From assembly GCA_036346225.1 (NCBI GenBank), contig JARFIW010001082.1, forward strand, positions 1,674,001 through 1,738,000: a stretch of 64,000 bases of DNA, written 5' to 3'. The notes under the pieces were generated by a model. The model searched no databases. It worked only from the letters and a program-made list of their open reading frames with translations, and had not been told where the DNA came from. The first letter of the stretch is position 1, and every line of letters begins with the position of its first letter. This DNA comes from Platerodrilus igneus. Its lineage: Eukaryota; Arthropoda; Insecta; Coleoptera; Lycidae. Positions 40,169-45,250 of this stretch are shown here, piece after piece. Made by a program: the position numbers and the translations under genes.

Positions 40169-43055
40169 TACACACACACCCTATTTCACCATATGGTGGT
40201 ATGTGAAGGGTGTTGAGCAACCTGCGGCTACCAAGGTTCCTCATCATTAACCATCCGTCAAATTAAAAGTTTTTCAATTAATCCTATTGCACAATCAACA
40301 CTAGTTGAGAATATTGCCAAACCAACACTTGTATTTGCTTATAATAATTATCAGGCTCAAATACAATTATTTTTTCGTCGTTAGGTTTTCTCTCTTGGAG
40401 CTGCTTGGACACGTATATCCATTGATTTATATTGCGCTAATCTAAACATATCCCTGAAATTTCCACAACCTATGTACTTTATGCCTTAGTATGTGGTCTA
40501 TCATCCTATCTTTCCTGTTTTTTACTGTTTTCCACATATTTCTTTCTTACAGTACCATTTCTATAACCTCCTGGTTATTAAGTTTGTCTGTTCATGATAT
40601 CTTCATCATGTGTCTAGCACCAGATTTCAATGACTTTTCTATCATTTTCCTCTCCACTTCTCCTACCGTTCAAGTTTCACAGTCGTACAGTGCTGTGCTT
40701 CACACTTGTTTTAAGCAATATTTTCCTTGTTTCTATGTTTGTGGTCTGTGATCACAGTAGTTGCGTTTTCTTGTTAAATGTAGCACGACCTTGTGTTAAA
40801 CTTTGATTTATATCTATTGAGCTTTTCTAATCTTGCATTATTTGGCTTCCTAGGTAGCAGAAATCCTTAACCTCATGTAAGTTCTAGTTTCCTATCTGTA
40901 TTCTCGTTTTTGACTTATTTTTCCTTCCTTTACATACTAGTACTTTAGTTTTATTTTTGTCAATTTTTATACTGTACCTGTATGTTAGGACTGTTTCCAT
41001 TTCATTCAGTGCTGCTTCTAACTCTTGCTTGCTAGATGCTAATACTGCTATATCATCTGCAAATCTAAACATGTCCCTGGATAGTAATTCCAAATGCCAT
41101 CCTGCATTTGACAGTATTCATTGCCTCTTTGATGTACAAGTGAAAAATTAACAGATATAGGGCACATCCCTGTCTCGCCCCTTTCTTAATATTTACTTCA
41201 CTACATTCCTACTCTAATTCTATTACCGCTGTTTGCTCTTTATATAAGCTATGAACTATCCGTCTATCCTTTAAACTCATTCCAATCTTTTTGAGTATTT
41301 CGAACATTTTTTTTCCATTTTACATTGTCCAATGCATTTGCAAAATCTACAAACCCTATATACACGCTTTCTCCTCTTTCTATTGTCGTCTCCATCATCA
41401 CCCTCGGAGTTAGAATAGCCTCCCGTCTTTTTATTTTTTTTATTTTTATTTATTACCCAAATTGATGTTCTCCTAGTATTTCTTCAGCTCGTTTTTCCAC
41501 CCGTCTTTGTACAATTCTAGTTAATATTTTTGATAAATGTGCTATCAAACTTATTGTTAGAAAATATATGTTCGGACAAAAAGCAGGATTAAAGTGAGCC
41601 CAGTTTAGGAAACGATATGATACTCGATTGAAATATTACGATACCACATGTCAAATAACACTTCTAGAATATTTTTAATGCATAAATAGATAAAGAAAAC
41701 CTGCAAATTTGAATCCAATCTCCTTCGCTAATCATGCATGTAGAAAATCTCTTCTATATAAACTGAAATTACTACTTTTAAATAAAGTGAACATATCCTT
41801 TCAGAAAGCAAAGATTGTTGATAACGGAATACATCTGCTGTGTTATATCAAACTATAAAGATAGAGAGAAGTAGTTTGACTTAAACTAAATACACTAATA
41901 ACATTCTACAGGGTGTTCAACAAACATGTATTTTAATTGTATGAGTTTTATAAGAACAAATCGAGTTATTACATTATAATACGTGATCAGGGGCATCTCC
42001 TATAACAGGTAGTTATACAAAATATTGAAGTGGAGATGTCGGAATATTTGAGAACATCATAAATTGAATGAACATATTTAGGAAGGTAAAATTGAATGTA
42101 ACAAAATGTTATTGGTAACATAGTATTGAAATTGTACCTAGTAGGTTGTTACATTTTTTTTTTTTTTTTTACTTATTACTATAGGGACCTAGTCTGCGCC
42201 ACTGTAGTTATCCGGTGCATCCTTATTTTGTTATGGGATCCCTACCCCTTTTGGGCAATTCCAAATTTAATAATTTAATGCTGCTAGCACCCGTAACAAT
42301 TAGTTTTCCTCAATTTAAATGTAATTTTCTTCTACTTCAGTAGTATTAAAAGAATATACTGCATCAAATAGTTACGCTAAGTACTATAATAACAAATTCT
42401 ATATCGTCGTGTATGAAAGCATTTACAAGAGTGGATATAAATAATAGAAATAACTAGAGGGTGGCAAGAATGATATCTAAATAACCTTACAACATTTTTT
42501 AACACTGAAGTTATCATAAACATGATTTTAACGACACAGCTACATAATACTATTAACTTACCTTGGTCTTTGGTGTAATAGCCTTCTCGAGATTACTTAT
42601 GTTGGTAGCATCAACAAAGTCAACTTTTACTCCTTGCTTATTGGCTACTTTACTAAATATCCTAAATGTTCCACCATATACATCATCCCCACATATTACA
42701 TGGTCTTCTACTTGTAGTAATCCTAAAACTGCCGTTGTAGCTCCTAAGCCAGATGAAAAACAAAGGCCATATTTTCCTCCTTCTAAGGTAGAAATGCATT
42801 CTTCTAAAACATTCCGTGATGGATTTCCAGATCTCCCATATTCGAATTGCTATGTTCATCAAATAGTTAACACAGTGTGTGCTAATTTATAAAACTTACT
42901 TTAGGTTTCCCTGGGCTGAATTGTTTAAAGGTTGTGGACATAACAATTGGTGGAACTACATTTAAAGATTCCCATTGATCTGAATCTTGTCCAGCATGAA
43001 TTGCAGCAGTGGCAAAGCCCTTTGGGAAAGGTAAATAACCATTTACTTCGCCCAT
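10738..43055 (-). CDS. CTH: Cystathionine gamma-lyase, six exons
   Basis: This enzyme of the Cys/Met PLP-dependent family cleaves cystathionine to cysteine, ammonia and 2-oxobutyrate in the cytosol (transsulfuration); family members can also release H2S. The exons are 43055-42900, 42849-42562, 11613-11349, 11303-11151, 11102-10928 and 10879-10738. All introns are GT-AG, and the 1179-base joined frame encodes 392 residues, close to the roughly 400 usual for animals. Landmarks in order are [72 protein letters not shown] (lysine binds PLP), RLSVGLED near the C-terminus. I chose the ATG at 43055 because it gives an N-terminus of normal length; the frame stays open upstream to the splice acceptor at 43083, so the 5' UTR exon lies further right. 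The gene is oddly expanded by a 31-kb intron but looks functional. Confidence 0.93.
10928..11102 (-). CDS. CTH: CTH coding exon 5
   Basis: This exon completes a split glycine and reads [20 protein letters not shown], then a segment ending [27 protein letters not shown] and FTLAESLGG are hallmark strings of cystathionine gamma-lyases. The donor GTAAGTT leaves two bases of a proline codon that exon 6 completes. Confidence 0.92.
11151..11303 (-). CDS. CTH: CTH coding exon 4
   Basis: This exon completes the split alanine codon of exon 3 and reads [20 protein letters not shown], then [18 protein letters not shown], ending [10 protein letters not shown] plus one base. It corresponds to the NRGLKTL region of the C-terminal domain. 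The flanking introns are 45 and 48 bp. Confidence 0.92.
11349..11613 (-). CDS. CTH: CTH coding exon 3, with the PLP lysine
   Basis: This exon begins [10 protein letters not shown] after the acceptor CATTTCAG and continues in frame from AITPKTK of exon 2. It carries [15 protein letters not shown] (the aspartate that pairs with the PLP ring nitrogen) and [11 protein letters not shown] with the Schiff-base lysine. It ends one base into a codon at a GGTATAT donor. Confidence 0.93.
11640..12290. other. Intronic stretch without recognised features
   Basis: The minus-strand open frame at 11674-11940 has no motif I recognise and no splice support. The interval 11960-12290 is somewhat richer in G+C and non-repetitive by eye; I see no coding signal, boxes or terminal repeats. 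It belongs to the 3' end of CTH intron 2. Confidence 0.4.
12310..12485 (+). mobile_element. tRNA-derived SINE, copy 1
   Basis: The plus strand reads AAAGACTAAGATATAGGTTCGA followed by GTCC, a pol III B-box (GGTTCGAGTCC), after a degraded A-box region. The B-box is followed by a tail CCTTATATTTTCC, CTTTCTATTACTAGC, CGATTTGAAATAATCATTTG and GGCTTTGCATAAAA. The same order appears in reverse complement at 15345-15480, which shows that both are copies of one SINE family rather than tRNA genes. Confidence 0.65.
12520..12915 (+). pseudogene. LINE reverse transcriptase 3' fragment
   Basis: The plus strand reads [20 protein letters not shown] followed by [20 protein letters not shown]. This is the segment after the RT palm in Jockey/CR1-type LINEs, where [10 protein letters not shown] is a stock phrase. 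After a frame change a further piece ends [12 protein letters not shown], again typical of the RT C-terminal region. Stops interrupt it. It may be the same family as the LINE end at 14584-15203, but the intervening 1.6 kb is not recognisable. Confidence 0.65.
12945..13250. other. G+C-rich island of unknown origin
   Basis: This segment is clearly richer in G+C than its surroundings and carries an 86-codon open frame on the minus strand (12945-13205; it contains [20 protein letters not shown]). I do not recognise the frame. The composition contrast suggests inserted DNA, perhaps part of an element or a promoter-like LTR portion, but no boundary repeats were found. Confidence 0.35.
13260..14440. 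other. Intronic A+T-rich stretch, nothing recognised
   Basis: No open frame, tRNA-like box, terminal repeat or protein similarity could be recognised here. The composition is strongly A+T rich with many short A and T runs. Confidence 0.45.
14440..14580 (-). repeat. LTR-end-like fragment related to the LTR at 470-993
   Basis: The minus strand reads TGGGAATTACCCCAAGGGTG and then AAATTGAGCGCCACTATC. The first part resembles TGGCTATTACCCCTGGG at about 550 on the minus strand, and the second resembles TTGAACGCCACTG near 470. The order and spacing are similar, so this is probably the inner end of a related LTR with a primer-binding-site-like sequence. It ends where the LINE tail at 14584 begins. 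Confidence 0.4.
14584..15203 (+). mobile_element. 5'-truncated LINE (Jockey/CR1 group) with TAAA tail
   Basis: An open frame of 117 codons (14584-14937) reads as the last part of a LINE ORF2: [30 protein letters not shown] and [18 protein letters not shown], matching the order seen in Jockey/CR1-type proteins downstream of RT. About 240 bp of 3' UTR follow and end at 15186-15203 in TAAATAAATAAATAA, a simple-repeat tail of the kind seen at LINE 3' ends. The rest of the element is missing because of 5' truncation. Confidence 0.75.
15203..15340. repeat. Direct repeat, left copy
   Basis: This segment is similar to 15590-15735, sharing TACTTGGCTTATAGCCGTAA followed by TTTTGA and the flanking A+T-rich parts (TTAGTATTTAT, AACTACCTA, CTATCTATAACT). 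The two copies enclose the SINE at 15345-15480. A local duplication around the SINE is the simplest reading. Confidence 0.75.
15345..15480 (-). mobile_element. tRNA-derived SINE, copy 2
   Basis: Read on the minus strand, the head is TCGGTGGCATAATTGGTAAA (A-box TGGCATAATTGG), then ATTGTCCTAGAAAGACTAAG and a B-box GGTTCAAGTCC. The tail matches the copy at 12310-12485. The head keeps tRNA spacing, but the tail and the second copy show it is a SINE. Confidence 0.7.
15590..15735. repeat. Direct repeat, right copy
   Basis: This is the partner of 15203-15340, with the same TACTTGGCTTATAGCCGTAA core and several substitutions. It is followed by ordinary A+T-rich sequence up to the BEL/Pao element. 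Confidence 0.75.
15736..16127. other. Probable leader of the BEL/Pao element; nothing specific seen
   Basis: About 390 bp separate the direct repeat from the first recognisable BEL/Pao gag codon. The 64-codon open frame at 15839-16033 has no known motif. A 5' LTR or primer-binding site would be expected here, but I cannot identify either because the element's 3' LTR is not available for comparison. Confidence 0.3.
16128..17369 (+). pseudogene. BEL/Pao gag remnant
   Basis: A frame beginning [20 protein letters not shown] at 16128 continues through [19 protein letters not shown]. Later, at 17128-17388, it gives [20 protein letters not shown] and [12 protein letters not shown]. The repeated cysteine/histidine pattern (C-NCL, C-CRKCG-RH) is the double zinc-finger region at the end of BEL/Pao gag. 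The middle is broken by frameshifts and stops. The fragment ends at the CCTAT copied by the copia insertion. Confidence 0.75.
17365..17369 (+). repeat. Target-site duplication CCTAT, left copy
   Basis: CCTAT lies directly before the copia 5' LTR and recurs directly after the 3' LTR at 20891-20895. Five-base duplications are usual for copia-type integration. Confidence 0.92.
17370..17571 (+). repeat. Copia element 5' LTR (202 bp)
   Basis: The LTR runs from TGTTGAAAATGG to AAACACCATCA and matches 20689-20890 at 201 of 202 positions by eye (17488 T versus 20807 G). TG...CA ends, the flanking CCTAT duplication and the primer-binding site right after it define its limits. Confidence 0.95.
17572..17588 (+). 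promoter_or_regulatory. Copia primer-binding site
   Basis: GGTTATGGGGCCCAGG follows the LTR immediately. It resembles the GGTTATGGGCCCAG site of copia elements, which pairs with an internal fragment of initiator tRNA-Met. The copy here has one extra G. Confidence 0.75.
17713..20660 (+). pseudogene. Copia gag-pol, frameshifted and deleted
   Basis: The frame starts with ATG at 17713 (gag, [20 protein letters not shown]) and breaks near 18240-18300. It resumes with a zinc knuckle [14 protein letters not shown] (about 18475), a protease DSGTSQHIT (about 18630), and integrase. In integrase the zinc-binding H..H and CDGCVFGK come first, then [17 protein letters not shown] and NGVAEE with the D, D and E of the active site. 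A frameshift near 19540 precedes the integrase C-terminus. RT starts with WQEAMEEEL and then is cut; later pieces give [10 protein letters not shown] and [10 protein letters not shown] (catalytic YVDD box) at about 20560. RNase H is absent, so the copy cannot be autonomous. Confidence 0.88.
20689..20890 (+). repeat. Copia element 3' LTR (202 bp)
   Basis: Starts right after the purine tract GGAGGAAG with TGTTGAAAATGG and ends AACACCATCA, followed by the duplicated CCTAT. It is one substitution away from the 5' LTR. Confidence 0.95.
20891..20895 (+). repeat. Target-site duplication CCTAT, right copy
   Basis: Exact repeat of 17365-17369 at the other side of the copia element. Confidence 0.92.
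20891..23600 (+). pseudogene. BEL/Pao pol remnant (protease, RT, RNase H, integrase)
   Basis: Protease region: [30 protein letters not shown] and [12 protein letters not shown], ending with the family phrase [14 protein letters not shown] (to about 21410). Where relatives have DSGSQ this copy has DNTSQ, so the protease triad looks damaged. RT is reduced to [20 protein letters not shown] near 21840. RNase H gives [17 protein letters not shown] and [16 protein letters not shown] (22340-22530) and [17 protein letters not shown] (about 22720). Integrase scraps include [15 protein letters not shown] and [20 protein letters not shown] (23430-23590). Similarity stops at about 23600, the junction with a minus-strand gypsy piece. 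Confidence 0.8.
23600..24380 (-). pseudogene. Ty3/gypsy protease-RT boundary and RT fragment
   Basis: On the minus strand, [16 protein letters not shown] (about 24200) matches the segment at the start of gypsy RT. Toward lower coordinates, after stops, comes [20 protein letters not shown] with LDD, the gypsy FQR-D-VL...YLDD box (about 23670-23770). The regions between are frame-shifted. The fragment is truncated on both sides: on the left it abuts the BEL/Pao integrase, and on the right it ends before the inverted repeat at 24494. Confidence 0.7.
24494..24539 (+). repeat. 46-bp perfect inverted repeat, left arm
   Basis: This arm (starting GTTTTTTAGTGCTTATTTCT) is the exact reverse complement of 25022-25067. 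The arms enclose a (TA)n microsatellite and about 420 bp of non-coding sequence downstream of the Penelope-like ORF. Confidence 0.9.
24561..24604. repeat. (TA)n microsatellite
   Basis: Twenty-two uninterrupted TA units. It lies at the 3' side of the minus-strand Penelope-like element, as do the (TA)n tracts around the larger Penelope-like array. Confidence 0.95.
25022..25067 (-). repeat. 46-bp perfect inverted repeat, right arm
   Basis: Exact reverse complement of 24494-24539. It lies about 50 bp past the stop of the Penelope-like ORF, in its 3' UTR. Confidence 0.9.
25116..26005 (-). pseudogene. Penelope-like RT C-terminal part and GIY-YIG endonuclease
   Basis: The minus strand first reads [20 protein letters not shown] (RT box YVDD, about 25940), then [20 protein letters not shown] and the end of the palm (frame 25709-26005). 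After one frameshift near 25700 the second frame (25697-25116) gives the RT thumb and connector. It then gives [20 protein letters not shown], the GIY-YIG start with its paired cysteines, followed by [10 protein letters not shown] and an ending [15 protein letters not shown]. This order (RT then GIY-YIG) defines the class. The N-terminal RT motifs are absent, so the copy is 5'-truncated, but the endonuclease frame is open. Confidence 0.8.
26275..27400 (+). pseudogene. LINE ORF1 (PHD-like zinc finger, coiled coil, C-terminal domain)
   Basis: From ATG 26275 the frame gives [20 protein letters not shown], then a run of ten A residues at about 26332-26341 shifts the frame to one that continues [17 protein letters not shown]. 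Together these make a C-x2-C / C-x2-C / H-x3-C pattern like a PHD finger. A heptad-like stretch (about residues 90-130, [20 protein letters not shown]) suggests a coiled coil. A second break lies near 26970. The rest reads [20 protein letters not shown], a segment ending SSFKLGVP, and [11 protein letters not shown], the RNA-binding-type C-terminal domain of such ORF1 proteins. ORF1 proteins package LINE RNA. Confidence 0.7.
27430..30347 (+). pseudogene. LINE ORF2: EEP endonuclease and reverse transcriptase
   Basis: The EEP domain covers 27480-28100, with [37 protein letters not shown] (catalytic GDFN) and LDYIFTS. RT covers about 28790-29560: [68 protein letters not shown] and LYADDATIV (catalytic YADD). 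Downstream comes [17 protein letters not shown], typical of the post-palm segment. Frame breaks occur near 28150-28190, near 29210 just before the DLSK-FD motif-A aspartate, and near 30020. The last frame ends at 30347. ORF2 would nick the target and copy LINE RNA; this copy is probably inactive. Confidence 0.85.
30513..32065. other. Intronic stretch, possible LTR and leader; mostly unrecognised
   Basis: No long open frame is present. A TATA-like ATAAATAGCTGG at about 31212 precedes a purine-rich region. Around 31890-31966 the plus strand has an uninterrupted frame reading [20 protein letters not shown] followed by VMKQESG and then GTAAG, which could be an exon-like end or a gag scrap; I do not recognise it. 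The segment may be a solo LTR region because a primer-binding-site-like sequence follows at 32066. Confidence 0.35.
32050..32142 (+). repeat. Short direct repeat with primer-binding-site-like sequence
   Basis: AGGGGTTACACGGCAATTTA and AGGGGTTCCACGGCAATTTA flank a segment that includes GACGGCCCAACGTTAGGG, which resembles the GGCGCCCAACGTGGG site downstream of many LTRs. The second repeat runs into the (TA)n tract at the left side of the Penelope-like array. Confidence 0.45.
32143..32182. repeat. (TA)n microsatellite, left border of Penelope-like array
   Basis: Twenty TA units directly adjoin the terminal repeat of the array. A second (TA)n tract (40131-40166) adjoins its right end. Confidence 0.95.
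32182..32704 (-). repeat. Penelope-like pseudo-LTR, 3' of copy A
   Basis: About 520 bp shared with 35194-35716, 38219-38733 and, inverted, 39591-40130. It includes a hammerhead-like motif (32297-32325) and a TAAATAAATAAATAAA stretch near 32519. A few substitutions separate the copies (for example AAACTTAAC versus AAACGTAAC), with most other differences being small indels. Confidence 0.88.
32297..32325 (-). ncRNA. Hammerhead-like motif in pseudo-LTR A
   Basis: On the minus strand ATGAAGA is followed by A, a hairpin GGCAT-AAAGTCA-ATGCC (five pairs) and GAAA. The hammerhead core CUGANGA...GAAA is matched except for C to A at the first core base. The motif recurs unchanged at 35309-35337, 38334-38362 and, on the plus strand, 40019-40047. 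Confidence 0.4.
32705..35183 (-). pseudogene. Penelope-like RT/GIY-YIG ORF, copy A (frameshifted)
   Basis: The ORF would start at ATG 35183 and ends at 32705. Domain order is an N-terminal region, [47 protein letters not shown] (motif A), the YVDD region near 33660, then a connector and GIY-YIG ([20 protein letters not shown], about 33050). Compared with copy B it carries about ten one- or two-base gaps, nearly all in homopolymers (for example near 33145, 33240, 33500, 33565, 33680, 33820, 34490 and 34760), which split it into several frames. Few substitutions separate A from B. The gaps may be real decay or sequencing error. Confidence 0.82.
35194..35716 (-). repeat. Penelope-like pseudo-LTR between copies A and B
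   Basis: Serves as the 3' terminal repeat of B and the 5' leader of A. It is nearly identical to the repeat at 32182-32704 and contains the same hammerhead-like motif at 35309-35337. Confidence 0.88.
35309..35337 (-). ncRNA. Hammerhead-like motif in pseudo-LTR B
   Basis: Identical in sequence to the motif at 32297-32325: ATGAAGA core, GGCAT/ATGCC hairpin, GAAA. It lies just upstream of the copy A ORF, the position where self-cleavage would define RNA ends. Confidence 0.4.
35717..38208 (-). CDS. Penelope-like RT and GIY-YIG protein, copy B (one frameshifted patch)
   Basis: The ATG at 38208 begins [18 protein letters not shown]. Frame one runs to 37021 and the second covers 36958-35717; the break lies in a patch at about 37200-37080 with short homopolymer gaps. 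Taken over the whole span the product would be about 830 residues, a normal length. Landmarks are [18 protein letters not shown] (about residue 270), motif A before 36940, [20 protein letters not shown] (motif B), [17 protein letters not shown] (YVDD), CNVIYK-type GIY-YIG start written [20 protein letters not shown], then [11 protein letters not shown] and [17 protein letters not shown]. The protein would both nick target DNA and copy RNA. It is the best-preserved copy of the array. Confidence 0.85.
38219..38733 (-). repeat. Penelope-like pseudo-LTR between copies B and C
   Basis: Same repeat as at 32182 and 35194, with small deletions (for example TACGCAACAAGC instead of TACGGCGCAACAAGC). 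It acts as leader of copy B. Confidence 0.88.
38334..38362 (-). ncRNA. Hammerhead-like motif in pseudo-LTR C
   Basis: Same core and hairpin as in the other copies, upstream of the copy B ORF. Confidence 0.4.
38734..39315 (-). pseudogene. Penelope-like copy C, 5'-truncated GIY-YIG part
   Basis: Encodes only the end of the protein: [20 protein letters not shown], then [12 protein letters not shown] and, after a frame break near 39085, [20 protein letters not shown] to the stop at 38734. It matches copy B closely and ends abruptly at 39315, where the inverted copy D begins. Confidence 0.82.
39316..39590 (+). pseudogene. Penelope-like copy D, inverted and 5'-truncated
   Basis: On the plus strand the sequence begins at GGCTAAAGAACCGCATCATA, within the GIY-YIG coding part, and reads [20 protein letters not shown] followed by [17 protein letters not shown] to a TAG at 39588-39590. 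It is a near copy of the end of the ORF in A-C but in the opposite orientation. Its junction with C is head to head with at most a couple of bases of overlap. Confidence 0.82.
39591..40130 (+). repeat. Inverted pseudo-LTR of copy D
   Basis: Reverse complement of the other pseudo-LTRs, lacking only the outermost roughly 30 bp (AATTAGTATTATTTCTCGAA onward). It ends ATCAGTTGTTTA and passes into (TA)n. Confidence 0.85.
40019..40047 (+). ncRNA. Hammerhead-like motif in inverted pseudo-LTR D
   Basis: Plus-strand copy of the ATGAAGA / GGCAT-ATGCC / GAAA motif. Confidence 0.4.
40131..40166. repeat. (TA)n microsatellite, right border of array
   Basis: Eighteen TA units lie between the inverted pseudo-LTR and the 3' end of a minus-strand RTE-like LINE. 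The LINE probably ended in this simple repeat before the Penelope-like insertion. Confidence 0.9.
40167..41575 (-). mobile_element. RTE-like LINE, 5'-truncated copy
   Basis: Read on the minus strand, [20 protein letters not shown] with QFG (about 41500), then [19 protein letters not shown] (motif A, about 41330), then [20 protein letters not shown] (catalytic FADD, about 41050) and [19 protein letters not shown]. Its 3' UTR near 40180-40260 contains GGTAGCCGCAGGTTGCTCAA and GGTGAAATAGGGTGTGTGTG, which also occur in the LINE tails at 48.9-52.3 kb, so it belongs to the same family. It ends in a TA-rich simple repeat, as is common for RTE-type elements. Frameshifts are frequent. The clade call is tentative. 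Confidence 0.72.
41760..42125 (-). repeat. Unclassified interspersed repeat, copy 2
   Basis: Reverse-complement counterpart of 9150-9520, sharing CTTTGCTTTCTGAAAGGATA, ACTAAATACACTAATA and GGAATATTTGAGAACATCAT on the respective strands. No coding or boundary features were recognised. It lies inside CTH intron 2, near exon 2. Confidence 0.65.
42126..42561. other. Start of CTH intron 2; poly(T) run, nothing else seen
   Basis: A run of T residues at about 42154-42171 (poly(A) on the minus strand) is followed by a moderately G+C-rich segment (GTAGTTATCCGGTGCATCC) without a recognisable box or frame. It could be the tail of an old retroposed insert, which I cannot name. Confidence 0.35.
42562..42849 (-). 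CDS. CTH: CTH coding exon 2
   Basis: This exon has 96 whole codons (phase 0 at both ends) and begins [13 protein letters not shown]. It includes [11 protein letters not shown] and DDVYGGTFR, which line PLP in this family, and ends AITPKTK. The acceptor is CATAG|CAATTC and the donor AAG|GTAAGTT. The intron before it is 50 bp; the intron after it is the 31-kb repeat-filled one. Confidence 0.92.
42900..43055 (-). CDS. CTH: CTH coding exon 1
   Basis: This exon encodes the N-terminus, [14 protein letters not shown], then [13 protein letters not shown] and [20 protein letters not shown]. An acceptor AG at 43083-43084 precedes it, so the exon itself begins at 43082 and nine in-frame codons lie before the chosen ATG. 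The donor is AAA|GTAAGT. The exon ends on a codon boundary. Confidence 0.9.
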
Positions 43056-43082
43056 ATTTTTGTAAGTATGATCTTGTATATT

Positions 43083-43700
43083 CTAAAAAAAAAGAATGAA
43101 ACGATATGGCCATAAAGATATCTGAAAATTGATATTGCTTAAATGAAACGGAGACAAAGATTCAGTGCATAAAATGCATATAGTGCTAAACCAATTTTGC
43201 AATTCTGCATTGATGATAGAGTAAGCATACAATGTGTGTCATTATTGCTTGTTAATTACTTGAAGTTTTTCACTTTTGCAAAATTCCAGACTGCCTAAGG
43301 TTACAAAAAGGTTTGGATACCTTATATCATCGAAACATTAACAAGAGCATGCGTAGTATTAAAATTCAACAATAAACATGTGGAACTTGAGAATAAAATA
43401 TTTTGTACAAAAATACTAACGGTCACCAGCATGAAAAAGCTTGCAGAAGTGGCACATATGAAACATTTGTAAATTATGATCAGGTAATAAAATATTTAAT
43501 TATTTTAATATATGTTAACTTTTATATCTACTTATTTTCAGCTAAGAGCACATAATTTGATCATAAAAGAAATTAAACAACAATTAATACTATTCCTTAT
43601 GAATTTTATTTAATTTGTTTACTTTAAAAATACTCCAACATAATAATTTTATTTTTTATAACATAAATGATTCATCATTAAATTAGAATCTAAAACAGTA
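43083..43700. other. Upstream of CTH exon 1: 5' intron or promoter, not resolved
   Basis: The acceptor-like TTTTTTTTAG at 43083 on the minus strand shows that a 5' UTR exon lies further right, but no exon or promoter element can be placed. The stretch is A+T rich and carries no recognised repeat before the LINE begins near 43700. Confidence 0.4.
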
Positions 43701-45250
43701 AATATGGTAATAATACAAGTTTACATGCCCACTTCTAGCTGCGGTGTAAAGAGGTGGAAATGATCTACAAAGATATACTAAGATTCGTTAAAGGGTATGA
43801 AAATTTAATAATTGCGTGAGACTAATACAGTGGTAGGTGAGGGTAGGGAAGGAGTGGTAATACGTTTTTTTGGTTTTAGAAACAAGAAACGGCAGGAGAA
43901 ATAGGTTGGTAATATTTTATGACATAAACAACTTAACCATCGCAAATACATTAGTTCAACATCATGCAAGAAGATGGTCCACATGGAAGATGTCACGATA
44001 TATAGGGAGATATCAACTAGGTTACATTCTTGTTAGGCAACGGTATAAGAATCAAGTAACAGATTGTAGAAACTACCTGGAAGCAGATACAGACACTGAC
44101 TACAACATAGTAATTATGAAAGCTACGCCTACATTTAAAATTTGAGAAAAGAAACGGAGAGGGATCTTGGGAAAATAAAAGATAAAGATATCCACAAAAA
44201 TTTAAGAAAAATTCAAGTTGAAAGATATTGAAAAATTTTTACACTATGAAAGTAGAAACAGAATAGAATAACATTAAATCCATATAGACATGGCAACCAG
44301 AATGGTATAAACAAAAAAAAAGAAACCAATGGATGACAAAGGATGTTCTAAATTTAACATAAGAAATGTCAAAATACAAAAACAGACCCGACGAAGCAGG
44401 GAACCAAAGATTCAAACTCAAGAATGGAAAATTATTCAAATGCAAGAAAGCCAAAGAACAATGGATTGAGGAATGCAAAGAGGTACAAACTAAGATGGAT
44501 ATAGAAAAGACAGACGAAGCATACAAACTAATTAGAATGAATTTTAGGAATAGAAAACCGTATCACAATAATATAAGAGATCGGGGGGGGACCTCATATG
44601 TAGAGAAAGTGGATAGATGGCAAGAATATATAGGGAATTTATATGCAAGAGAGGAACTCACAGCATTAGAACAGGAATCAGACATTGAAAGGGATGAGTT
44701 TGAATTAGCATTAAAGGGCTGTAAAATGATTAGGCGCCAGGTATAAAGTGCATGCAGAAACTCTGAAAGTCACTGGAAAAGCAGTAACAGAACATCTGTT
44801 GCAACTTGTAATTTATATATACAAGACAGGCGAGATACTCAATGAGTTCAAATGGAACACAGTCACTATACCAACGAAAAGAGGTCCAGATAGATGTGAA
44901 GATTTTCGAAACAATAAATTTCACAGCACATGTGTCAAAAATATTAACTAGAATTGTACAAAGACGGATGGAAAAACGGGCTGAAGAAATACTAAGAAGA
45001 TTAATTTGGGTTTGCACGAAACAGACATGGGAAACCATTTTATCTTTAAAAAACAGTAAAAAAAGGAGAAAGCGTGTATATAAAGTTTGTAAATCTGGAA
45101 AACGCATTCGACAATGTAAAATGGGAAAAAATGTTTTAAATACTCAAAAATATTGGAATGAGTTATAGGGATAAACGAATAATACATAGTACATTGAAGA
45201 GGTAATGAATACAGTCAAATGCAGGAAGACATTTGGAATTACTATGTAGG
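43700..45250 (+). mobile_element. RTE-like LINE with EEP and RT remnants
   Basis: The plus strand reads IQVYMPTS near 43710 and VVGEGREGVVIRFFG near 43835, both from an EEP endonuclease. The frame 43870-44145 gives NNLTIANTLVQHHARRWSTW, GYILVRQRYKNQVTDC and DTDTDYNIVIMKA, where relatives carry the DH catalytic pair. A connector frame 44366-44746 (RWQEYIGNLYAREELTALEQ) and RT motifs follow: [19 protein letters not shown] (about 44960) and VNLENAFDNVKWEKM (about 45110). The sequence fades before the FADD box. It is strongly similar to the LINE at 40167-41575. It lies upstream of CTH exon 1. Confidence 0.75.

Larger units (their letters stand above)
11614..42561 (-). other. CTH: Giant CTH intron 2 (30,948 bp) filled with transposons
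   Basis: The donor AAG|GTAAGTT (42561) and the pyrimidine-rich acceptor TTCATTTCAG (11614) bound an interval holding at least ten element insertions, listed separately. Exon phases on both sides match and the encoded residues are contiguous in the family (ITPKTK then VWIETPTNP), so no CTH exon is missing. The other introns of the gene are 45-50 bp, so the size is explained by insertions. Confidence 0.88.

Noticed and set aside
42563..42892. 109-codon plus-strand open frame
   Set aside because: The minus strand of the same interval encodes CTH exon 2 with strong conservation; the plus frame is a shadow.
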